A stretch of DNA of 12,311 nt from NCBI GenBank assembly GCA_964599915.1, contig CAZRHR010000074.1, forward strand, positions 1 through 12,311. Direction: 5' to 3'. The DNA is from CAZRHR01 sp964599915 (GTDB lineage Bacteria > Bacteroidota > Bacteroidia > CAIKAF01). The notes under the pieces are model-generated. The model did not search any database, was not told the origin of the DNA, and saw only the letters and a list, made by a program, of their open reading frames with translations. The position numbers and the translations under genes are program-made. This document shows positions 1-6,632 of the stretch, in pieces (within the stretch, counting starts at the first letter, position 1; every line of letters begins with the position of its first letter).

Positions 1-318
1 AGCGGAGGTCAACGACAACGAATTGGCATTGCACGCGCCCTTGGGCTTTCCCCTAAATTATTAGTCTGCGACGAGTCCGTAGCAGCACTGGATGTCTCCA
101 TCCAAGCCCAAATCCTCAACGTACTACTGGAACTGCGCGAAAAATTCAACCTTAGCATTTTATTTATTTCCCATGACCTTGGCGTAGTTAGGTATCTATG
201 CGACAGAATCTTAGTGATGCAACATGGCCAAATAGTGGAAGAAGGATTACCCAACCCACTTTTTACCACGCCTCAACATCCCTACACCCGCACACTAATC
301 GAAGGGATTTTACCTTGA
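1..318 (+). CDS. Oligopeptide/dipeptide-type ABC transporter ATP-binding protein (3' part only)
   Basis: This is the C-terminal 105 residues of an ABC ATPase whose start lies left of the window. The reading frame opens directly on the ABC signature (SGGQRQR). It continues through the Walker B strand and catalytic glutamate (LLVCDE), a D-loop (AALD) and the H-loop histidine (FISHDLG). The end carries the HPYT motif (TPQHPYTRTL) typical of OppD/OppF/DppF-class ATPases, which power peptide or nickel import at the inner membrane. Family members usually read DEPVSALD after Walker B; here it reads DESVAALD, so a proline is replaced by serine. The Walker A half is outside the window, so I cannot tell whether this is an OppF-like single domain or a fused OppDF protein. 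The gene converges on sprE across a structured spacer. The ATPase class is certain; the substrate is not. Confidence 0.93.
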   Translation, partial: SGGQRQRIGIARALGLSPKLLVCDESVAALDVSIQAQILNVLLELREKFNLSILFISHDLGVVRYLCDRILVMQHGQIVEEGLPNPLFTTPQHPYTRTLIEGILP

Positions 319-487
319 TTTTTTTGGGCGGCTGCCGCGCCACCCGCTTTTACCCTCTGCTCATTCCGTATTTTTCCGCCATCAGCTCCACGACATCCTA
401 TAGGCGGCACCGGGTGCTCACTCCAAGTCCTCGCTACGCTCCGGGCTTTCCGCACCGCCCCCTGCCGCAGCGATAAGGGGCGTATTT
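319..487. repeat. GC-rich, dyad-rich intergenic element
   Basis: This spacer between two convergent genes is clearly richer in G+C than the DNA around it and is full of short inverted repeats. Examples are GCGGC-T-GCCGC near 329-339, GCACC-G-GGTGC near 404-414, and CGCCCC (456-461) paired with GGGGCG (477-482). It includes the phrase CTCGCTACGCTCCGGGC near 430-446, which I recall from multicopy intergenic repeats in Bacteroidota; that is memory, not a search. No open frame in it looks like a gene. It may also help terminate transcription from one or both sides, but no T-tract follows the hairpins, so I do not call a terminator. Confidence 0.5.
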
Positions 488-3052
488 CTACTTATAATTT
501 TCCTTATACCACTCCTCGTACAGTTCCACATTCTTGTCTTTGAACACCAAAGCAAGATTGGCGAGAGAAATAGCAAATGGCTTTAACGTAACACCTGAAG
601 CTTGGTCCTTTAAACCGGCTCCCTGCAAAGCCTGAATGTACACCATGGCGTCTTTGGCAGTGGTAAACCGTCGAATGTTCAGCATTTGTAGCTTATTTCC
701 TAATAGCGTATTGGAGACCGTGAGGCGGTTGGAGGCATAACTCATCTCATTAAAATTTCCGATAAATCCTTTTAGTTTTTCAGGATTATACACTGCATCG
801 AAGACAATGATCATCACCATGTGCTCGGCCTTTTCATCAAATTTATACGGGTACTCCTTTTTGGGTTTTGGGGGAGCAGTGCTGGTACTGTCTTTGGGCG
901 CGGTGGTTTCCTGAACGGGCGCCTCTACCTTCTCTCCAAGTAAGGTGAGCAAGCGGCGGGCGGTTTCACCACTTTCGGTTTTGGCATATTTAGCCGCCAC
1001 TTCTTTGAGTTTTACCTTGAAAACAGGAATAGAATCGGTTTCCTTTACGGCCAAAGCTTCTAACAAAGCAAAACGATGTGCCAGAGGACTTTCGGGATAA
1101 TCCCTCAACCCGGCAGAGGCTAAAATACGGGCTTCAGAGAACTGGCGCGCCTCATATTTGGCATAGGCTTGTCTATAGGCAGGCGCCGCTTTGTTTGAGG
1201 CTTCCTCTTTTCTGCGCAAAAACCCAGGATCTGTGAGCATTTGGGCATAGTCACTCTGGGGAAATTCCGCAATGATTTTATCCCGGTATTTTTGGGCCTG
1301 GGCTTCATCCTTCAAGGCATTGTAATTCAGATACAACTGATAATAAGCCAATGGGAAATGTTCACACTTGGTGTTTCTTTGTTCCAAGGCGAGAAAAGCT
1401 TCATTGGACCGTTTAAGGTTTTTGATTTTATCCCGATAAATAATTCCCAGGGCGTACAGTGCATCTTCGGCTTTCTTCTTGCACTGGGCCACAGCTTCGG
1501 GCGTTGTAGGCACGTCCTTTAAATACCTGTTAATGTCATACCTCGGATTGGCTTTCACCGAATCTGTGCTTGCTTCAGGGGCGTCACTTCCGCCCACACT
1601 GGCCTTTTTAGAACGTCGCCAATGGTCTTCGTTAGGTCGGTCGCCCCAGACTTTTTTAAACTCAGCACGACCTAAGGTACGGGCTTGTTCATTGACCCAA
1701 TACCATGCACCTTTACTTTCAGGGCTAATGCTTCCGGCGGGAGCATTCAATGCGGCTTCTTCGGCTTTTTGATCAGCTGCCTTCAATTCTTCCACATAAG
1801 CGGTAAACTTAGCCCGAAGTGCTGAAGTGTCCATGGCGGCCAGCATCACCAAGCTATCGTTTAACCGCAGAATGCGGATTTGCTCCACCACAGCGGTAAG
1901 GTTGTCCCGCAGGCGAATCACTTGATCATAATCGGGATAATCTTTGGTCAAATCCTGAGCAGTGGTATCGTAATAGGCTTGTGCCAATTCGTATTTTTCA
2001 TCTTCCAGGTTCAACTCCGCCATCTTTTGGAAAGTCAGGGCCTTTTGCTCTTTGTTGTCTTTGTTGTTCCTGGCAGATAACTCAAGGTTGGCGAGGGCTT
2101 GTTTTCGCTTTCCTTCGCTTAAATCTAACAAAGCCAAAGCATAATACACTTGGTCTAGATAATCGATGTTTTTTTCGTCCCGAAGCATTTTTTTGAATTG
2201 CTTACGAAGGGAAGCCACATCCGCATTTTCGGCAGATCTTGCCAACTTCATGCGGGTCTGAAATTCCATTTCATAGACCGGCTTGAGGGTCAAGACCGTT
2301 TTGAATTGTGTGTAGGCCGCTTGTTTTTGGTCTAAAGCTTCGTATAATTGCCCCATGATGAAGGCATAGCGGGCCTTCATTCTTTTCTTCTTGGTGGTTT
2401 CGAAAGCTATTTTCAAAGGTTCAAGGGCCTCTTCATAGCGCTTTTGCCGGATAAAATATTCGGCGGTTACGGCGTGAAATTCAGGTTGAAGTTTGGGATG
2501 CAAGGTGGTTAGGTTCACCTGCCGCATGGCTGTGGAGGCATCTGCAAATTCGCCTGCCACCACATATAATTTAAAAAGCCAGAAAGCCGCTTCTTGTCGG
2601 GTGGCTTCTTTTTCAGATTCACGGGCCACGTAACGTAGCTGTCCGGAGGCCAAAAACACATCGCGCTTGAAATAATTTCCTTTGCCCATGATCAGGTAGC
2701 AGTCATCAATCCAGCTGTTGTGCTGCTTTCCATTGATAAGCATGGAATGTTTGCGGATCATTTTGGCGCCTTTTTCTATGGCACGTTCTGCCATAGGAAG
2801 CATGGGTCCCCAGCCTTCGGGAGCGCCATAATCGAAAACAGGAAGAATCCGGTTATAATTTTCTTTTTTGGTTTGAGAAAGTTGGAGCATGCCCTCTTTC
2901 AGGGCTTCTTTACCGTTGAAATGTCCGTTGAATCGGGTATTTAAACGGTGCCAAAACCGGCTCATTCCGGTATTTTTCCGGTTGGAACAGGAAAGTGCGA
3001 GCAGGGAAAGGAACAGGAGTCCTGCAAAAGATATGCGGAAATGGGCCTTCAA
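488..3052 (-). CDS. sprE: Type IX secretion / gliding motility TPR lipoprotein SprE (PorW)
   Basis: This is an 854-residue outer-membrane lipoprotein of the SprE/PorW family. From family knowledge, it is needed for T9SS function and gliding and links the PorK/N ring to the secretion channel. The signal peptide ends in a lipobox (LALSC) with Cys22 as the lipidated residue. It is followed by the conserved N-terminal stretch around residues 30-55 (SRFWHRLNTRFNGHFNG), the strongest family marker. Helical TPR-like repeats fill roughly 90-400 and 530-700. A Pro/Thr/Lys-rich linker lies near 709-732, and a globular C-terminal domain of about 120 residues ends the protein. The start is TTG: an in-frame TAA lies five codons upstream and the first ATG comes after the lipid cysteine, so TTG is the only start that keeps the signal peptide. 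It is the last gene of the minus-strand unit, 33 bases after the small lipoprotein gene. Confidence 0.9.
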   Translation of the reverse strand: MKAHFRISFAGLLFLSLLALSCSNRKNTGMSRFWHRLNTRFNGHFNGKEALKEGMLQLSQTKKENYNRILPVFDYGAPEGWGPMLPMAERAIEKGAKMIRKHSMLINGKQHNSWIDDCYLIMGKGNYFKRDVFLASGQLRYVARESEKEATRQEAAFWLFKLYVVAGEFADASTAMRQVNLTTLHPKLQPEFHAVTAEYFIRQKRYEEALEPLKIAFETTKKKRMKARYAFIMGQLYEALDQKQAAYTQFKTVLTLKPVYEMEFQTRMKLARSAENADVASLRKQFKKMLRDEKNIDYLDQVYYALALLDLSEGKRKQALANLELSARNNKDNKEQKALTFQKMAELNLEDEKYELAQAYYDTTAQDLTKDYPDYDQVIRLRDNLTAVVEQIRILRLNDSLVMLAAMDTSALRAKFTAYVEELKAADQKAEEAALNAPAGSISPESKGAWYWVNEQARTLGRAEFKKVWGDRPNEDHWRRSKKASVGGSDAPEASTDSVKANPRYDINRYLKDVPTTPEAVAQCKKKAEDALYALGIIYRDKIKNLKRSNEAFLALEQRNTKCEHFPLAYYQLYLNYNALKDEAQAQKYRDKIIAEFPQSDYAQMLTDPGFLRRKEEASNKAAPAYRQAYAKYEARQFSEARILASAGLRDYPESPLAHRFALLEALAVKETDSIPVFKVKLKEVAAKYAKTESGETARRLLTLLGEKVEAPVQETTAPKDSTSTAPPKPKKEYPYKFDEKAEHMVMIIVFDAVYNPEKLKGFIGNFNEMSYASNRLTVSNTLLGNKLQMLNIRRFTTAKDAMVYIQALQGAGLKDQASGVTLKPFAISLANLALVFKDKNVELYEEWYKENYK

Positions 3053-3085
3053 ACTGCTGCGAATTTAGCAAAATCTGCCCAATGC

Positions 3086-3298
3086 TTAAGGTGGCGTTGT
3101 GCAGCCTGCTTGTATGGCGTCCTGACTATATTCATCCCAATCCGGACTTTGCGGGAGCGTGGTGGTTTCATATGTATCCCGGCAAATGGTACCTTGGGGA
3201 AATCCTTCAACATCTTGACAAATGATACATGGTGGTGTATTGCATGCACTCAAAAAGAGGAACAAGCAACCCACCACCATGAACGGAAGATTCCGCAT
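3086..3298 (-). CDS. Small cysteine-rich lipoprotein, unknown function
   Basis: This is a 70-residue predicted lipoprotein. The hydrophobic signal ends in FLSAC, putting the lipidated cysteine at residue 19. The mature part is about 50 residues and has four further cysteines: CxxxxCxxC at its start, one in GTICRDTYE and one near the C-terminus (AGCTT). It is otherwise acidic and polar. I chose the ATG at 3298; a GTG at 3313 would add five residues in front of an already adequate signal peptide. The gene sits between the sorting-domain protein (21 bases away) and sprE (33 bases away), all on the same strand, so cotranscription is likely. I do not recognise the family. The proper signal peptide, lipobox and tight spacing argue that it is real; a role in T9SS is only guilt by association. 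Confidence 0.72.
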   Translation of the reverse strand: MRNLPFMVVGCLFLFLSACNTPPCIICQDVEGFPQGTICRDTYETTTLPQSPDWDEYSQDAIQAGCTTPP

Positions 3299-3319
3299 TA
3301 TCGTATGATGCACTAAAAA

Positions 3320-4054
3320 TTAGCGGTTAATCACTAACCTACGGGTAACTAAAGCCTTTCCATCCTGGCGGACAGTATAGAAATACACACCTGGACGTAA
3401 GTCACTTACATTCATTTTGAAGGTAGATTTACCGCTGGTCACTTCATAAGATTTCACCAAGCCGCCTGTGAGGTTGTAGAGCTCAATTTGGGCATTGGGT
3501 CCGGTAGGCAATTGTAATTCCATTTGGGTAAACTCTCTAGCCGGGTTAGGGTAATGCTGTCCAATCAAAACTTCGGAAGTCAAATTCGGCTGGTCTAAGG
3601 TCACAGCGAAATTGATATCTACGAAACTGCTATCGGCAGGGTTGTTGGCATCATAAAAAGTGTAACGAACGCTATAATTTCCTGCATTTCCACTGGGGAA
3701 AAAGTAGGCATAAAAGGTACTATTGGATGCTCCGGGCGCCAGATCAATAGTATCCTGAGCGACGATTACGCTTGGAAAATAACACACAGGCCCCCAACAG
3801 AATTGTTGTGTGGAGTTTGCGGGCACATTATCCATGTGTCTGCGAACCAACATACGTAAAGGAGCAGAAGTATTGTTCACCATTTGAACCCGCTGCTTTA
3901 GGGGCTCGTCTTGAGGGAAAAATATGGCAGATTCGCCGGTAAGCGTTACAGCCCCATTGGTCAAGTTAACACCATCCATGGTTTGTAAAGTCACCTGCGC
4001 CATTAGGGTAGCAGAAGCGAAGAATGCAATAATACCTGCGTAATGTTTTTTCAT
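3320..4054 (-). CDS. Secreted protein with T9SS type A C-terminal sorting domain
   Basis: This is a 244-residue protein with a signal peptide (MKKHYAGIIAFFASATLMAQ, cleavage probably after Gln20). Residues about 25-155 form a beta-rich, Ig-like region containing a cysteine pair in FCWGPVCYFP (Cys86, Cys91) and the segment GNYSVRYTFYDANNPADSS. I recall these features from a family of Bacteroidota secreted proteins. Residues about 160-244 are a type A sorting domain: YPNPA near 168-172, then DLRPGVYFYTV near 218-228, ending in RRLVINR. Such domains send proteins through the type IX system to the cell surface. An in-frame start 36 bases upstream (4090) is rejected because it lies upstream of the predicted transcription start. 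The gene leads the unit that ends in sprE, so a cargo-like protein is probably cotranscribed with a component of its own secretion machine. The molecular function of the N-terminal region is unknown. Confidence 0.88.
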   Translation of the reverse strand: MKKHYAGIIAFFASATLMAQVTLQTMDGVNLTNGAVTLTGESAIFFPQDEPLKQRVQMVNNTSAPLRMLVRRHMDNVPANSTQQFCWGPVCYFPSVIVAQDTIDLAPGASNSTFYAYFFPSGNAGNYSVRYTFYDANNPADSSFVDINFAVTLDQPNLTSEVLIGQHYPNPAREFTQMELQLPTGPNAQIELYNLTGGLVKSYEVTSGKSTFKMNVSDLRPGVYFYTVRQDGKALVTRRLVINR

Positions 4055-4072
4055 GAAAAGAAATCTTAACCT

Positions 4073-4105
4073 CAAATATACAGAAACCATACCGCTCTTG
4101 CAAGA
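4073..4105 (-). promoter_or_regulatory. Bacteroidota-type promoter for the cargo/lipoprotein/sprE unit
   Basis: On the minus strand TATATTTG (4080-4073) matches the Bacteroidota -7 consensus TAnnTTTG exactly. TCTTG (4105-4101) supplies the -33 TTG with a 20-base spacer, the expected distance. Transcription would start near 4067, a dozen bases before the ATG at 4054. This supports that start over the one at 4090. Confidence 0.75.
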
Positions 4106-4236
4106 ATTTAAATTGACTTCGTGTGAGCAAACTAATTTTAGGCTCTCAAAAACAGGCTAAAAATTTCATTTACAGAGGTTTTACGAAATCTGTGGCGGAG
4201 AAAGATTTACGTGCTGCATATATTGTACAAAAACCT

Positions 4237-4244
4237 TAGTTTTG
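4237..4244 (+). promoter_or_regulatory. -7 promoter box for tRNA-Arg
   Basis: TAGTTTTG matches the TAnnTTTG consensus and ends six bases before the mature tRNA, so transcription would start at about its first base. No good TTG is found at the usual -33 distance; only a CTG lies near 4214. Confidence 0.5.
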
Positions 4245-4250
4245 CAGCCT

Positions 4251-4322
4251 GGCCCCATAGTTCAAGGGATAGAACGGAAGTTTCCTAAACTTTAAATACA
4301 GGTTCGAGTCCTGTTGGGGCCA
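4251..4322 (+). tRNA. tRNA-Arg (anticodon CCT)
   Basis: A complete cloverleaf can be drawn by hand. The acceptor stem is GGCCCCA/TGGGGCC (4251-4257 with 4315-4321). The D stem is GTTC/GAAC with loop AAGGGATA. The anticodon stem is GAAGT/ACTTT, closing the loop TTCCTAA with CCT at 4284-4286, and includes one G-U pair at its base. The variable loop is 4 nt. The T stem is ACAGG/CCTGT with loop TTCGAGT. The discriminator base is A at 4322, and CCA is not encoded. The tRNA reads AGG arginine codons. It stands alone, upstream of the MORN-repeat gene on the same strand. Confidence 0.95.
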
Positions 4323-4507
4323 CAAAAATTTCACACCATTTTTCTATTTGCCAGAATACTTTTCGAAAAATGGGTAATCCTTCTTCTTTAGAAGCCTTAT
4401 GAGAAAGGATTTTGGACAAATACAAGTTCAAAAATGCTGGCAACCTTTTGGGGTTTTACTTTGGCGCTGCTGATAAAAATCTTGCTTCCTTAGGCTTACA
4501 TCAAAAG
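4323..4507. other. AT-rich spacer with nested dyads, no gene seen
   Basis: No convincing reading frame is present; the longest are about 24 codons and lack signal or domain features. AATCCTT (4376-4382) can pair with AAGGATT (4405-4411), enclosing a small hairpin CTTC-TTTA-GAAG (4383-4394). The distal arm runs on into TTTT, so this could be a weak terminator for the tRNA transcript. Nothing else is recognisable. Confidence 0.4.
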
Positions 4508-4542
4508 TTTGAACTTTTTTTCCATTTTTTGTTATAGATTTG
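4508..4542 (+). promoter_or_regulatory. Bacteroidota-type promoter for the MORN-repeat gene
   Basis: TTTG at 4508-4511 and TAGATTTG at 4535-4542 match the -33 and -7 consensus with a 23-base spacer, the upper end of the usual range. Transcription would start near 4548, giving a leader of about 30 bases before the ATG at 4579. Confidence 0.6.
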
Positions 4543-4578
4543 ATTTACTATTACGCTTGATTACTGAATGACCACCCT

Positions 4579-5214
4579 ATGAAGGGAAACTTCCATATAA
4601 AGCCATGGCGGCCCGTTACACTCTTCTGTCTTCTTTTACTAGGCTGGATTTTCTCTTTCAATGTATTGGTGGCGCAGGGAAAAGAAACCCACGTAAATCG
4701 ACTTCGAGGTATCTCTGAATCCGGACGTGGCGTACCCCTTACTTGGCTAGGAAAGCCGTTTACAGGCACCGCATTTCATTTGTATGAAAACGGACAACGA
4801 CGTTGGACCGCCACATTTAAAGCAGGAAAAAGAGAAGGCCCTTCCGACTGGTATTATAGAAATGGGCAACTTCGGAGAAAAGAAAACTGGCAAGATGGGC
4901 GTTTAGATGGTGTAGTGGAAACCTATTACAGTACAGGACAATTACAATCGAAGAAAAATTACAAAGAGGGGAAACTAGAAGGCTCGGTAGAAATTTATCA
5001 GAGAAGCGGGCAGGTGACGGCCAGAAGGAATTATTCAGAAGGCCGACTGGAAGGCAGTTTTGAGGTGTATAGCACCAACAATCAGCTGCTGGTCAAAGGC
5101 AGTTATAAAGATGGGAAAAAAGATGGGGTTTGGGAATATTATCACGACACCGGCAAGCCCAAGAAAAAGGAGACCTATAAAGGAGGGAAACTAGCGAGCG
5201 AAGAAACCTTCTAA
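4579..5214 (+). CDS. Secreted MORN-type repeat protein (MORN_2 / YwqK-like)
   Basis: This is a 211-residue exported protein. A signal peptide or N-terminal anchor spans about residues 1-33 (basic start, long hydrophobic core, VLVAQG). From Gly63 to Ala206 the protein is six uninterrupted repeats of exactly 24 residues starting at Gly63, 87, 111, 135, 159 and 183. The consensus is close to GxxExYYxxGQLxxKxxYKxGKLE. This is the MORN_2 pattern, a beta-hairpin repeat that makes an elongated sheet and usually mediates binding. Databases often call such proteins 'YwqK family antitoxin', but no toxin gene lies beside it and the signal peptide argues for a periplasmic or surface role. It has its own promoter, is separate from the tRNA, and ends 29 bases from the convergent SRPBCC-like gene. 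Fold class confident; function unknown. Confidence 0.9.
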   Translation: MKGNFHIKPWRPVTLFCLLLLGWIFSFNVLVAQGKETHVNRLRGISESGRGVPLTWLGKPFTGTAFHLYENGQRRWTATFKAGKREGPSDWYYRNGQLRRKENWQDGRLDGVVETYYSTGQLQSKKNYKEGKLEGSVEIYQRSGQVTARRNYSEGRLEGSFEVYSTNNQLLVKGSYKDGKKDGVWEYYHDTGKPKKKETYKGGKLASEETF

Positions 5215-5243
5215 GGTATATTTTGCGCTATGCCCTCTTATTT

Positions 5244-5693
5244 TTACTCTTTAGAACGCAGTGCGTATCGAGCTACTTCCTTTTCATATCTCCTGAGCAA
5301 CATCCGATGGTTATGTTGAATCACCCAACGGCAAATCCAACCCAAAGGCAGTAAACAGCGGGTACGAATTACTTCACATACCTTGGTTTCTTCATGCAGT
5401 TCGCGAAGCGAAAAGCGCATTTGGATTTTAAATAACCACCCGGCCTTGACCTCAAAAGCACAATCCTGATAAGCCTCATTTGTCCTCTGTCTTAACTGCA
5501 GCCTCATCAAGTAGAATACAGGAAGAATAAACCATTGCTCACGAATAAGATACCATCCATCCATTCGCAGCTTTGCATCTTGGATTCGCGGGTGATACCA
5601 ACTAAATAACTCCACATTATTCAATACGTTGATAACCCTTTTAGCAGGTACCACTGTTCGGTAATGTGTAATCGTTCGACCAGTAAAAATCAT
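5244..5693 (-). CDS. SRPBCC-like (START/polyketide cyclase fold) protein
   Basis: This is a 149-residue protein without a signal peptide. The order of elements fits the small SRPBCC ligand-binding fold. A first strand ends in TVVPAKRVINVLNNVELFSW, the usual 'alpha-helix after strand 1' segment, followed by HPRIQDAKL. A run of strands covers about residues 45-110, and there is a long amphipathic C-terminal helix (about 120-145). Its length matches single-domain family members, which bind hydrophobic ligands or act as cyclase or aromatase-like proteins. I see no diagnostic catalytic residues, so no substrate can be named. It is monocistronic: MORN gene convergent on one side, a long spacer on the other. 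The assignment rests on pattern recognition, so a different alpha/beta fold remains possible. Confidence 0.68.
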   Translation of the reverse strand: MIFTGRTITHYRTVVPAKRVINVLNNVELFSWYHPRIQDAKLRMDGWYLIREQWFILPVFYLMRLQLRQRTNEAYQDCAFEVKAGWLFKIQMRFSLRELHEETKVCEVIRTRCLLPLGWICRWVIQHNHRMLLRRYEKEVARYALRSKE

Positions 5694-5762
5694 AGTATTT
5701 TGGGTTCTTTCCTAAACTAACATTGGCCCGACGGATCATAACCAATAATTACTAAAGGAAAT

Positions 5763-5770
5763 CAAATGTA
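5763..5770 (-). promoter_or_regulatory. -7 promoter box for the SRPBCC-like gene
   Basis: Read on the minus strand this is TACATTTG, an exact match to TAnnTTTG. It would start transcription about 60-65 bases before the ATG at 5693. No good TTG is found at the -33 distance, so the call is moderate. Confidence 0.4.
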
Positions 5771-5996
5771 CGCATTTTATTTTTCAGCTAACTTTGGGTT
5801 GTTGTTTTTGAAATGATAAATTTTGAAAGCCTATTATTATTATTAACTTTCTCCGTAGGGCTTTATTAGATTGCTTCTGCTGACTATATTCCTCCTCTTT
5901 TAAGCGAATATCCTTTATTTAGTTTATCTCACATTTTGTCCCATTGTTTAAAAAAAGTTTCCAATTGGGCAAGAGATGGGAAAATAAAAATCAAAT

Positions 5997-6004
5997 TAAA
6001 TTTG
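5997..6004 (+). promoter_or_regulatory. -7 promoter box for the small secreted protein gene
   Basis: TAAATTTG matches TAnnTTTG exactly. Transcription would start near 6010, giving a leader of about 38 bases to the ATG at 6048 and placing the GTG at 6006 upstream of the transcript. No clear -33 TTG is present at the usual spacing. Confidence 0.45.
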
Positions 6005-6047
6005 CGTGATTTTAATGGAATCATTCCAAATTTTTTACAAAGTCCGT

Positions 6048-6500
6048 ATGAAAGTCAAACTTTTCTCATTGATAGTTTTGTCAACCTTATTGAAACTTTC
6101 TGGCCAAGGAACGCTTCAATTTAATCAAGTGATTAATCTTACGCCTGGGAATAGCTATACCGTACCCGCAGGGAAGGTGCTGAAAATAACATCCGTTACA
6201 TCCCAAGCATCCGTTATCACCACACCACTTCAGGCGCAGACAGGCTGTATTCAGACCTCATGCACTTGTACTTACCAATCACAAACTTATTTAAGCATTG
6301 GCAACCTCAATTTCACAGCACAGCCAGGCACCTTAACCGTTCAAGGCAGTTGCAGTTCCGGTGCACCAAATAACAGTTCGGCCGTAAGCGTTCCTTCGAT
6401 TCAATTACCTATCTGGCTGAAAACCGGGGCACAAGTAGGTATTCAGAACAACATTACCGGCATCCTTTTAACAGGCATCGAGTTCAATGTGATTCCTTAG
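6048..6500 (+). CDS. Small secreted beta-rich protein, unknown function
   Basis: This is a 150-residue protein with a signal peptide (MKVKLFSLIVLSTLLKLSGQ, cleavage probably near Gln20). The mature part is rich in Ser, Thr, Asn and Gln and has alternating hydrophobic residues typical of beta strands. YTVPAGKVLKITSV (about 37-50) and LPIWLKTGAQV...GIEFNVIP (about 120-150) resemble a recurring Bacteroidota surface module (VPAGKVWKIES ... PIWL ... EFN) that I know from memory only. Cysteines cluster in TGCIQTSCTCTY (67, 72, 74) with a fourth at 102, which could form two disulfides. There is no T9SS sorting domain. I chose ATG 6048 because the upstream in-frame GTG (6006) and ATG (6015) lie before or within a few bases of the predicted transcript start and would bury the signal peptide. 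The gene is monocistronic, with its own terminator. Confidence 0.8.
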   Translation: MKVKLFSLIVLSTLLKLSGQGTLQFNQVINLTPGNSYTVPAGKVLKITSVTSQASVITTPLQAQTGCIQTSCTCTYQSQTYLSIGNLNFTAQPGTLTVQGSCSSGAPNNSSAVSVPSIQLPIWLKTGAQVGIQNNITGILLTGIEFNVIP

Positions 6501-6546
6501 ATGACGAGGCGGGTTATGTGCCATCAACCTGCACATTGGCTCAGTA

Positions 6547-6572
6547 TAAGCGAAGTATCGCTTAAACTTTTT
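6547..6572 (+). terminator. Rho-independent terminator after the small secreted protein gene
   Basis: A perfect 7-bp stem, TAAGCGA (6547-6553) with TCGCTTA (6558-6564), closes a 4-base loop. It is followed after three bases by a run of five T. It lies 46 bases after the stop codon at 6500. No T-tract follows on the other strand, so it serves the plus-strand gene. Confidence 0.65.
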
Positions 6573-6632
6573 GTGACCCAAGGGTGATGTTGTGGTTGGC
6601 CTTATCAAGCTTATGGGCTTCCATTTTCACCC

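Larger units (their letters stand above)
5694..6047. other. AT-rich divergent intergenic region with two promoter boxes
   Basis: This 354-base spacer lies between divergently transcribed genes. It holds a perfect -7 box on each strand (annotated separately) and otherwise AT-rich sequence with homopolymer and ATT-repeat stretches near 5833-5843. The only frames crossing it are short and lack any protein signature. I see no RNA gene or repeat. Confidence 0.5.

Noticed and set aside
1241..1772. Plus-strand open frames inside sprE
   Set aside because: They are antisense shadows of a well-supported gene, with no independent evidence.
4055..4090. 12-residue N-terminal extension of the sorting-domain protein
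   Set aside because: It starts upstream of the predicted transcription start and would disrupt a standard signal peptide.
4251..4322. tRNA-Arg as an attachment site of an integrated element
   Set aside because: No integrase, phage gene or duplicated tRNA 3' end is visible in the window.
4568..4582. Four-codon leader frame (MTTL) whose stop overlaps the MORN gene start as ATGA
   Set aside because: Such tiny overlaps are common by chance and there is no ribosome-binding support.
4579..5214. Toxin-antitoxin role for the MORN-repeat protein
   Set aside because: There is no toxin gene nearby and the protein carries an export signal; the label comes only from loose family naming.
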